A stretch of 64,000 nt of DNA from Pseudomonadales bacterium (lineage in GTDB: Bacteria; Pseudomonadota; Gammaproteobacteria; Pseudomonadales; IMCC2047): positions 682,001 through 746,000 of the forward strand of contig JACKNY010000002.1 in assembly GCA_024234615.1 (NCBI GenBank), read 5' to 3'. The notes beneath the pieces were generated by a model. That model was not told the origin of the DNA. It made no database searches and saw nothing but the letters and a program-made list of their open reading frames with translations. Both the position numbers and the translations under genes were made by a program. Below, in pieces: positions 26,984 through 34,560 of this stretch (position 1 is its first letter; each line of letters begins with the position of its first letter).

Positions 26984-28064
26984 CTTAAGAAGCTGGTTTC
27001 AGCTGTGGCATGACCGCTTCGCCAAACAAACGCACGCTTTCCAGATTGTCCGCTTCGCTCGCACCAACCACTTCCAACAACGGCAGGTTGAGGCCCGCAT
27101 CAATCAGCTCCTGGGTGATTTCCGCACACTCATCCGGCGTACCTGAAATCACGGTAAACTTACGCTGCATTTCATCGGTGACCAAGTGTGTGACGTTATC
27201 GTCTGTACCTTCTTTAATCGCTTTGCGGAACGGATCCCAAGCTTCGTCGGGCAAACCAGAACCCGCTAGAATTACGTCATTCTTAATGTTGCGTAGCTTG
27301 TTCACCACATAGGTACCCGTAGAACGACGTGTCGCGTCTTTTGCTCGCTTGCCGTCTTTACTACAGGCCGCCAGTATCACACCACCAACCGGGAAGTCTG
27401 CGTCCAGGCTACGTCCTTTCTTCTCAGCACCCGCTTTCATGTTGTCGATCGCGTACTTAACAAAAGCCGGTGAGGTCAGTCCTGCTAACAGCATACCGTC
27501 ACTGGAGCGTCCCGCCAGTTTTTGCATGAAAGGTCCCGTGGCACCAACGTAGATAGGAATATCGGTTCGCAGACCATCCGCAACTCGGTCATAGGCAGGC
27601 ATGGTGGATTCAAAGAAGTCACCTTTGTAGGCGTACTTTTCACCACTGAATACTTTACGCATGATGTCCATGGATTCCTGGTGAATTCGAACCGGGGGCA
27701 TTTCTGCAATATCGTATTCCAGGTATTCGATACCCACTTTACCCACACCGATACCCATGATGAAACGACCATCAGAAAGCTCGTCCATACCGACCGCTTC
27801 AGCGGCTAATACGGTGGGGTGACGAATATACGGCGAGGTAATACCTAAGCCGATCGGAATGTTCTTGGTGGCGCTAATCGCGGCCGCCAACGTACCGAAA
27901 CAACCTCGCGCTTCCAAACCATACTGACGGAACCAGTGATAGGCTTCCGCTATCCAGAAACCACCTTGATAACCCATCTCTTCAGTCAATGCCGCATACT
28001 TCTTAATCGCCGACATCGGCTCATAGGATTTAAAAATTACACCTACTTTTACATCACTCATGTT
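26984..28064. repeat. 1,081 bp exact direct repeat, copy 2
   Basis: Partner of 18602-19682. Flanking bases differ at once on both sides: T versus G after the shared CATGTT on the start side, and A versus C outside the stop. Confidence 0.9.
26985..28061 (-). CDS. Luciferase-like F420-type oxidoreductase, copy 2
   Basis: 358 aa, identical in sequence to the product of 18603-19679. The start is placed at the ATG at 28061 because AGGAG lies seven bases upstream and the sequence shared with copy 1 ends here; an open frame to 28127 is not supported. It is the first gene of the long minus-strand run, directly after the divergent intergenic region. Two identical copies at the head and in the middle of one operon would raise the dose of this enzyme, or keep it expressed if transcription decays along the operon. 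Confidence 0.88.
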   Translation of the reverse strand: MSDVKVGVIFKSYEPMSAIKKYAALTEEMGYQGGFWIAEAYHWFRQYGLEARGCFGTLAAAISATKNIPIGLGITSPYIRHPTVLAAEAVGMDELSDGRFIMGIGVGKVGIEYLEYDIAEMPPVRIHQESMDIMRKVFSGEKYAYKGDFFESTMPAYDRVADGLRTDIPIYVGATGPFMQKLAGRSSDGMLLAGLTSPAFVKYAIDNMKAGAEKKGRSLDADFPVGGVILAACSKDGKRAKDATRRSTGTYVVNKLRNIKNDVILAGSGLPDEAWDPFRKAIKEGTDDNVTHLVTDEMQRKFTVISGTPDECAEITQELIDAGLNLPLLEVVGASEADNLESVRLFGEAVMPQLKPAS

Positions 28065-28758
28065 GATCTCCTGTATATGAATTTTTAGGGTCATCAGCGG
28101 CCATTGTAGACTTAACTCTGACGACAAATTATAAAATAATCGAGGCTGAGAATGTTAATTGGCAGGCCGATACTTGTCTTGCCTAGCAACGTGCAACTAG
28201 TTGACTTTCAGCGCACCTTACTGATCACCGCTAACATTGGCAGAATTAAACCACCGATTTTTAAATCTTTTCATTTTTATTGAGGGGCTTTAAACTTCAC
28301 CTAGTTTGCTTGACAACCCTGTCGGCACCCCTCTCTTCCATCAACCTATGCTCATCTGTTAAACGCATTAAACTCCTGATTGCTCCACCTTTCAAGCGTC
28401 CTGCGCTAACAGTCAACCAGTTATGCATTCCCAGGCAAGACAGCGAGCCGACCTATTACTATTATGCCGAGATGGATAATGAGTGTCGCGCGAGCATAAA
28501 TTTGCTCCGAACCATAGGCCGACAAATTATAATGCTCAGCTACGCTTCTAAAAAACTGCTTCGGCTCGGCATTGCCGCCTCATAGATTGGTGATATCGCT
28601 TTTCTCACCAGCACCCTGTCTCTCTACCGCTGTCTTGCAAGGGTTGCGTAGGATGGCTGTTTGCCAAGTAAGTGTGTCGAGCGCAACTTACTGATTTACA
28701 TGATTTAACCTTTTAACTATTAGTCTTTTAACCTTAAAAACCAAGTTGGTATGTCGAC
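28065..28758. promoter_or_regulatory. 694 bp divergent intergenic region between the two catabolic operons
   Basis: No convincing gene; a 101-codon open frame at 28280-28585 has no ribosome-binding site or recognisable content. The region must hold the promoters of the leftward F420 operon and the rightward ketopantoate-reductase operon. It contains two near-identical 16-mers, AGCGCACCTTACTGAT (28210-28225) and AGCGCAACTTACTGAT (28680-28695), and the ACCAAGTTGGT core at 28740-28750. Confidence 0.6.
28740..28750. promoter_or_regulatory. Candidate third operator core before the divergent operon
   Basis: ACCAAGTTGGT is the exact centre of the consensus shared by elements A and B (TTACYAAGTTRGTAA) with both arms in the CC/GG form. 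It lies 8 bp before the ATG at 28759, a place where a bound protein would block translation initiation signals or transcription. Eleven bases alone could arise by chance, so confidence is moderate. Confidence 0.4.
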
Positions 28759-29727
28759 ATGAGAGAAATTAAAAAAGTTTGTATCGTTGGCGCGGGTGCG
28801 ATTGGCAGCCTGTTTGTTGGGCATTTAGGCAGCATCATCGAGACCTGCGTACTGACCCGTCGTGAAAATCACGCCCAGGATTTGAATAAAAACGGCTTAA
28901 AAGTCAGCGGCAAATCAAACCTGCATGCCAAAGTTACTGCCTCAACTAACGCGGCGGATCTTGGTGATGTTGATTTGGTCATTATCGCAACCAAAACCAA
29001 TGCTGTAGAAGCCAGCGCCAAAAGCCTACAAGGCCACTTCCCGAATGCTTCGATTCTGATGGTACAAAACGGTCTGGGCTGTGAAGAAGTCGTGCGTCGC
29101 TACGGCGACTGGCCAATTATTTCCGGGGTCACCTTCATGAGCGGTGTACGTCATTCAGATACCCATGTGGAATATGAACTGGATACCGCTACTTGGATGG
29201 GTCCCTGGGAAGGCGGCGGCCCCGATTTTGATTTCGTACAGCAGGCGGAAGCATTGATTAACAAATCCGGTCTGATCGCAGAAGCCTATGAAGACCTGCG
29301 CCCACACCTATGGTCCAAGCTAATATTTAACTCCGCCGTCAATGCGATTTCTGCGGTGACCAACCTGCCACACGTACCCGCTTACGCAAAACGCGATAAT
29401 ATCGAAGACCTGGGCAATCTGGTACATGATATGATGATGGAAGGTATCCGTATCGCAGAAGCACAGGGCATCAAACTAAGCGGCAACCCCTGGGAAATGA
29501 ACTGCAAAGCGGTTAGCCAAGGCACCAGTGGCGGCGAAGAGTACGCCCATATCACTTCCATGCTTAACGATGTTCGCAGCAAGAGCTTAACCGAGGTAGA
29601 CTGGATTACCGGATCAATAGTGAGGGCGGCCAAAAAAGTCGGTGTTCCAGCGCCTTACCATGAAACACTATACCGTCTAGTTAAAGGTGTAGAATTGAGC
29701 TGGTCACAAAAAGAATCCAGCCATTAA
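28759..29727 (+). CDS. Ketopantoate-reductase-like (PanE/ApbA family) dehydrogenase 1
   Basis: 322 aa. Rossmann start VCIVGAGAIGSLFVGHLG at residues 8-25; then VIIATKTNAVEASAKSLQ near 74 with the conserved Lys, ILMVQNGLGCEE near 98, and the C-terminal helical domain with LWSKLIFNSAVNAISAVTNLPH near 190, holding the catalytic Lys. The family reduces 2-oxo acids with NADPH. Two different members side by side, away from panB/panC, argue for a catabolic role, not pantothenate synthesis. The ribosome-binding site is weak. First gene of the divergent operon. Confidence 0.85.
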   Translation: MREIKKVCIVGAGAIGSLFVGHLGSIIETCVLTRRENHAQDLNKNGLKVSGKSNLHAKVTASTNAADLGDVDLVIIATKTNAVEASAKSLQGHFPNASILMVQNGLGCEEVVRRYGDWPIISGVTFMSGVRHSDTHVEYELDTATWMGPWEGGGPDFDFVQQAEALINKSGLIAEAYEDLRPHLWSKLIFNSAVNAISAVTNLPHVPAYAKRDNIEDLGNLVHDMMMEGIRIAEAQGIKLSGNPWEMNCKAVSQGTSGGEEYAHITSMLNDVRSKSLTEVDWITGSIVRAAKKVGVPAPYHETLYRLVKGVELSWSQKESSH

Positions 29728-29771
29728 AAACAACCATATTGATCATCATTTAAACGATAGAGGAAACTAAC

Positions 29772-30686
29772 ATGAAAGTATGTATTATCGGCTGCGGCGC
29801 CATCGGCAGCCTGTTTGCAGCGCATCTCGGCAAGCTCGACGATGTTGAAGTCTGGGCCTACGACCCCTTTCAGGCGCATGTCGACGCCATCAACCAAAAT
29901 GGCTTACGCCTAACCGGGCAAAGTGATTTCGTGGCAAAAATTAATGCCCGCTCTAATGCTCAGGAAATTCCGCCCTGCGATTTTGGCATCATTGCTGCGA
30001 AAACTCTGCACACCCGTTCCGCCATGGAAGCCACAGCCCACATCTTTAAAGATGGCGCAGTCTGTTCGGTACAAAATGGTGTCGGTAGCGAAGAGATCAT
30101 TGCTGAATATGTGCCCCGCGTAATCATGGGTACCACTTTCCCCGCTGGGCATATTACCGGCCCAGGGATCTGCAACCATGACACCAAAGGCCTTACCACG
30201 ATTGGCCCATTCCTGGACAAACCCGCTTCCTTCGAAGAATGCCAAAAATTGGCCGAAGCGTTGACCCGAGGTGGCCAGCACACAGTAGCAGTTGAAGACC
30301 CACGCGGCCCAATGTGGACCAAAGTTATTTTTAACTGTGCTTCGAACGGTATCGGCGCATTAACCCGTCTACCGCACGGTATCGCTTGCGAGCAGGTACG
30401 TGAAGTCATGAGTGCTGTAGCCCAAGAAGGTATCGCAGTTGCTAAAGCGCTGGGTATCACGCTGGAAAAGGATCCCGAAGAAATGATCGACTATGGCCGT
30501 GAAGTCGCCTATCGCCACAAACCTAGTATGCTGCAAGATATTGAAGCCAAGCGACCTACCGAAATTGATTCGCTGAACGGCGGCGTTGCCGCAATGGGTG
30601 AAAAAGTCGGCGTTCACTGCCCCTTAAATAAAGCGGTGGCAGATATGGTAAAAGGCGTGGAGTTTTCCTGGACACTGGAAGATTAA
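29772..30686 (+). CDS. Ketopantoate-reductase-like dehydrogenase 2
   Basis: 304 aa, clearly related to its upstream neighbour but well diverged. CIIGCGAIGSLFAAHLG at residues 3-19, IIAAKTLHTRSAMEA near 73, VCSVQNGVGSEE near 95, MWTKVIFNCASNGIGALTRLPHG near 178-200 with the catalytic Lys. The second strand is followed by YDPF in place of the Arg-rich loop seen in gene 1 (TRRENH), so cofactor preference may differ, NADH in gene 2 and NADPH in gene 1. GAGG precedes the ATG, 44 bp after gene 1. Both may form one enzyme or act on successive oxo acids. Confidence 0.85.
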   Translation: MKVCIIGCGAIGSLFAAHLGKLDDVEVWAYDPFQAHVDAINQNGLRLTGQSDFVAKINARSNAQEIPPCDFGIIAAKTLHTRSAMEATAHIFKDGAVCSVQNGVGSEEIIAEYVPRVIMGTTFPAGHITGPGICNHDTKGLTTIGPFLDKPASFEECQKLAEALTRGGQHTVAVEDPRGPMWTKVIFNCASNGIGALTRLPHGIACEQVREVMSAVAQEGIAVAKALGITLEKDPEEMIDYGREVAYRHKPSMLQDIEAKRPTEIDSLNGGVAAMGEKVGVHCPLNKAVADMVKGVEFSWTLED

Positions 30687-30765
30687 TACCGCGCAACAAA
30701 CTGGCGTTATAGCACTAAACGCATATTAAGCAATTCTGACTATTGAGACAAAAGAGGTTTATCAC

Positions 30766-31929
30766 ATGACTGATTACGTAAATCGTTTTCGCCCGAGCCA
30801 GGCTGAAATAGATCGCCGCTACACTAACGTGCGAAAAGCAATGGAAGAACACGGCCTGGACGCACTGGTTGTCAGCAGCAGTGAGTACAGCGGCTTTGAA
30901 GGCGCAGTCCGTTATATGGCGGGCTTTCATATCCTTCACCGCTATGCCTATGTGGTGATAACACCTAATGCGGATCCAGTCATGGTGTGTCCTCGCGAAG
31001 CCTTTTGGGTTGGTGACCACAATGAATCCTTTTTGCAGGAAAGAGCTTATCCACCACATTGCGGTGAGTGGATGGCTGATTTTCTGAAAGATCAGGGCGC
31101 TAAAAAAGTAGGTATCTACGGTCTGGAATATATTATTAACGTACGTGATTACAGCGCGCTGGCAAAAGCCGGTTTTGATATCGTTGATTTTGAAATACCC
31201 TTTGATTACGCCCGTGCACAGAAATCCGAAGAGGAAATTTTATCGGTGCGTGACTCGATGGCCATAAACAAAGCTGGTGTTTTGGCGGTAATGAAAGCGT
31301 ACGAGCCTGGCAAAACTGAAGCGGAATTGATGGGCGTTGCCGAGAATGTATTTAGCGCCGCCGGTTGTCGCCGTAACACCATGGACATGGTACAAATCGG
31401 CGTTAACGGTTCGTTAGAACCACAAATGGTGTTCCCCTCACGCCGTCCGGTTCAAGCCTCTGACGGACTCATGTATGGCCTTGAAATATCCGGCGAAGGT
31501 GGTCACTGGGTTGAATATTCACGCCCACTGTTCCCTAATGGTATGGACGCCATCACCAAGGACATGATGGATGCACACATCGAGTTCCATGAACTGGTAC
31601 GTGAAAACATGAAAGCAGGCCGCACGGCTGAAGAAGTCCATAAAATTTGCATGAAGCCAATAGAAGATCGCGGCTATGTCTCCGGTCACGTCTGTGGTCA
31701 TTCTATCGGTATGACCATGATTGAAATGCCGCGTATCGGCGAAGGTTTCGACTTTGTTCTGCCGGAAAATATGGTTTGCTCGATGCATCCGCACATTATG
31801 AACAAAGAGAAAACCCATTCGCTTTATTTCCAGGAAACCTACCGGGTTACAGCAACAGGCGGCGAGCCTTTATCAGGCACCAAAATTAAAGCCTATGATG
31901 GTACGGAAACTGAGCTGGAAGCCCTTTAA
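30766..31929 (+). CDS. M24 (creatinase/Xaa-Pro peptidase-fold) protein lacking canonical metal ligands
   Basis: 387 aa with the creatinase N-domain (about 1-145) and the pita-bread C-domain (about 165-380). In metallopeptidases of this fold five ligands are Asp, Asp, His, Glu, Glu. Here the Asp pair region reads YGLEISGEGGHWVEYSRP with Glu at both places, the His is kept in CGHSIGM, the first Glu site reads SMHPHIM, and the last Glu is kept in QETYRVT. That pattern fits metal-free creatinase-type hydrolases, which cleave C-N bonds of guanidino compounds, better than proline peptidases. AGAGG precedes the ATG. The strong terminator at 31957 ends the operon. Confidence 0.82.
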   Translation: MTDYVNRFRPSQAEIDRRYTNVRKAMEEHGLDALVVSSSEYSGFEGAVRYMAGFHILHRYAYVVITPNADPVMVCPREAFWVGDHNESFLQERAYPPHCGEWMADFLKDQGAKKVGIYGLEYIINVRDYSALAKAGFDIVDFEIPFDYARAQKSEEEILSVRDSMAINKAGVLAVMKAYEPGKTEAELMGVAENVFSAAGCRRNTMDMVQIGVNGSLEPQMVFPSRRPVQASDGLMYGLEISGEGGHWVEYSRPLFPNGMDAITKDMMDAHIEFHELVRENMKAGRTAEEVHKICMKPIEDRGYVSGHVCGHSIGMTMIEMPRIGEGFDFVLPENMVCSMHPHIMNKEKTHSLYFQETYRVTATGGEPLSGTKIKAYDGTETELEAL

Positions 31930-31956
31930 TATTGAAGTGAAATACTCAGCTATATC

Positions 31957-31990
31957 AAGGGTCGGAGTCGCTGTAGCGGCTCCGACCCTT
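31957..31990 (+). terminator. Strong rho-independent terminator after the M24 gene
   Basis: Arms AAGGGTCGGAGTCGCT and AGCGGCTCCGACCCTT, 16 bp with one G-T pair, 2-base loop, followed by TGCTTTT. The rest of the 311 bp gap up to 32240 shows no gene and should hold the promoter of the TonB receptor operon. Confidence 0.85.
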
Positions 31991-32240
31991 TGCTTTTAAC
32001 GGTCCGTTTGTCCGGCAGCAAATTTTTTCCTGATAATTTCTCACTCGCACTCTCTCCCCCGCCAATATCCTGATATCAAAAAAGGTTTTCCTTGCAAAAG
32101 TAGCAAATTCAGGCACAGCCCAATACGATTGGACTTAAAGTTTCAAATTACTTTCCAGTTCCCTGCGACAATTTGCCGCATTCCCGAATGAATTTTTCTG
32201 ATTGATAATCCAGCCATAAAAATGACTAACGAGAGAGGCT

Positions 32241-34517
32241 ATGAGAAGGTTGGGTTTTCACTTTCCAAAAATAACATTTCTGTGTGCGTGCACATTACTC
32301 AATACACTATCACTGCCCATTTTGGCAGAACAAACCAGACCAACCAAGATCGAAGAAGTCCAGGTGTGGGGCCAAGGCACACCGGTTAGACAAACTAATT
32401 TTAACAGTCCATCCAGTCTATTAACCCAAGAGGATTTCGTTAGTATTAATGCCGCAACGACTGAAGACCTGGTTAACTATGAACCCAGTTTGGTCATTCG
32501 CAGGCGTTTTATCGGTGACGCCAATGGCACGATGGGAATTCGCGGCTCAAATATGTTTCAAACAAGCCGATCTATGGTATTCGCCGATGGCGTCCCTCTC
32601 CATTATTTTCTACAAACACGCTGGTCCGGTGCTCCTCGATGGTCACTGGTTTCCGCCGACGAAATTGCTCAGATCCAAGTAGTCTACGGTCCCTATTCAG
32701 CAGAGCACAGCGGCAATGCAATGGGTGGCGTGGTGAATATTGAGACATCCATCCCTGCCAAACGTCGCTTCCATGCTGAGGGCTCTCTATTTAGTCAACG
32801 CTATGATGAACTTGGTTTTGACAAAGATTTAAACGGGTTTAAAGGTTTCATGTCCTACGGCGATAAATTTGGTGATTTCAGTCTCTATGCCTCCTATAAC
32901 CATCTGGAAAACGACAGCCAACCTCAGACTTTCCGGTATAGCCAAATTAGCGAATCAGTACAGGGTGGAGAAACCCAAGTATCTGGTGCAATTCTGGATG
33001 AGGACCGTTATGGTAACTCCGCACTCTATTTTGCTGATAGCGGTTCTGTTAATACCACCACAGACCACCTTAAACTCAAACTCGGTTATGAACTGGAAGA
33101 CTGGTTCACCTTAATCAATATTGCTTATGAAAAACGCAAATCAGCCACTGATTCGCCGGGTAATTATTTAAAAAATAATGTTGGCGCCCCGGTATGGAAC
33201 GGCAACGTAGTACAGGATGGTAATGTTTTTGATGTCAGCAGTCGCAATTTCACCATCAGCGATGATGACCGGCAAAGCCTTTTATTAGGTGGCCGCGTAC
33301 AGGGGAGCCTGACCGAAGATTGGTGGATGGAGCTAAGTCTGAGTTATTTTGAAATACTCGAGGATGAAACCCGTAGCTCCAACGCTCACCCTGAGGACCC
33401 TTCCTATACAGCTGCCGGACAGGTCACTGATTATGAGGATACTGGCTGGGAGACTGCTGAGCTCAGGTTTCAAAATGATCGCTTCTTTAGCAATGACTCA
33501 TTGAGCCTGCTGGCAGGACTACGTCACGAACATTACAGCCTTGAAATCAATAATTACCTTTCCGACGATTTCCAGTCTGGTGCGAAAACCAGCCTGACCA
33601 ATAGCAGCGGCGGAGAAACGATGATTTCGGCCCTCTTTACACAACTGGGCTGGCAAATAACAGATTATTGGGATACCGCATTCGGTGTACGTTATGAACA
33701 CTGGGAAAGCGACAATGGCTTTTACGGCAGTGTTGATCATATTGACCGCTCGGAAAGCCGCACCTCCCCCAAGTTTTCGTTAGGTTTTAACCCAAACGAA
33801 CTTTGGAAATTTCGCTACTCTCTAGCCAAGGCTTATCGCTTTCCCATCGTAGAAGAATTATTTCAGAATGAACACACCACCAATGGTACATCATTAGCGA
33901 ATGCCAACCTCGAACCAGAAGATGGGTTACATCAAAACCTATCCATTGAACGCCGCATTGAGAGTGGCTATGTCCGTTTGAATTTGTTCCATGAAAACAT
34001 TGATGACGTTATTTTTGCGCAATCCATCATCGTGGATAACCACTCTCTCAATACTTTCATTCCCATTGACACCGTGAAAACACAAGGAGTCGAGTTAGCA
34101 TATAACCAGTTCAATTTGATGAACGGCCACCTCGACGTCCGGTTTAATATTACTTTTACGGAATCAGAGATTACCAAAAACAGCGCCAATCTGAGTCTGG
34201 AGGGAAAAACTTTTCCCAGAATACCAGCGTGGAGAGGCAACCTGTTATTGACCTATCATGTCAATGACCGCTGGGATATTGGCGGTGGAGTGCGCTATGC
34301 CAGTGATAGTTATGACGACCTGGAAAACAGGGATAAAGCGGATAATGTCTTTGGCGCTCAAGACAGTTATACCTTTATCAACCTGAAGACCAGCTATCGT
34401 TTCAATGATAACTACCGTCTGAGTCTTGGCGTAGACAACCTCACCGATGAGATTGCCTTTGTTGCCCACCCTTGGCCGGGAAGAACTTTTTTCCTTGAAG
34501 GAACGGTTGATTTTTAG
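32241..34517 (+). CDS. TonB-dependent outer-membrane receptor
   Basis: 758 aa. Signal peptide about 1-29 ending LPILAEQ. A plug domain follows: VWGQGTPVRQTNF near 43, EDLVNYEPSLVIRRRF near 76, MGIRGSNMFQTSRSMVFADGVPL near 97, and VVYGPYSAEHSGNAMGGVVNIET near 148. The 22-strand barrel ends in TVDF with a terminal aromatic. The plug has the standard pattern of receptors for siderophores, vitamins or metal chelates; no ligand can be named. It is followed by an Asp-box protein and a thioredoxin in the same direction, which suggests uptake coupled to periplasmic processing. GAGAGG lies close to the ATG. Confidence 0.9.
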   Translation: MRRLGFHFPKITFLCACTLLNTLSLPILAEQTRPTKIEEVQVWGQGTPVRQTNFNSPSSLLTQEDFVSINAATTEDLVNYEPSLVIRRRFIGDANGTMGIRGSNMFQTSRSMVFADGVPLHYFLQTRWSGAPRWSLVSADEIAQIQVVYGPYSAEHSGNAMGGVVNIETSIPAKRRFHAEGSLFSQRYDELGFDKDLNGFKGFMSYGDKFGDFSLYASYNHLENDSQPQTFRYSQISESVQGGETQVSGAILDEDRYGNSALYFADSGSVNTTTDHLKLKLGYELEDWFTLINIAYEKRKSATDSPGNYLKNNVGAPVWNGNVVQDGNVFDVSSRNFTISDDDRQSLLLGGRVQGSLTEDWWMELSLSYFEILEDETRSSNAHPEDPSYTAAGQVTDYEDTGWETAELRFQNDRFFSNDSLSLLAGLRHEHYSLEINNYLSDDFQSGAKTSLTNSSGGETMISALFTQLGWQITDYWDTAFGVRYEHWESDNGFYGSVDHIDRSESRTSPKFSLGFNPNELWKFRYSLAKAYRFPIVEELFQNEHTTNGTSLANANLEPEDGLHQNLSIERRIESGYVRLNLFHENIDDVIFAQSIIVDNHSLNTFIPIDTVKTQGVELAYNQFNLMNGHLDVRFNITFTESEITKNSANLSLEGKTFPRIPAWRGNLLLTYHVNDRWDIGGGVRYASDSYDDLENRDKADNVFGAQDSYTFINLKTSYRFNDNYRLSLGVDNLTDEIAFVAHPWPGRTFFLEGTVDF

Positions 34518-34560
34518 TTTTCAAAAATGCACTGCCTGGCACTTGTAAAGACGATGGGTT

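Noticed and set aside
3059..28061. Ordinary purine (urate-allantoin) degradation
   Set aside because: A molybdenum hydroxylase, PuuE-like and M20 enzymes are present, but no uricase, HIU hydrolase, OHCU decarboxylase or ureidoglycolate gene is seen, and F420 enzymes have no place in that route.
28280..28585. Open frame of 101 codons in the divergent intergenic region
   Set aside because: No ribosome-binding site, no recognisable content, and it lies in a region that must hold two divergent promoters.
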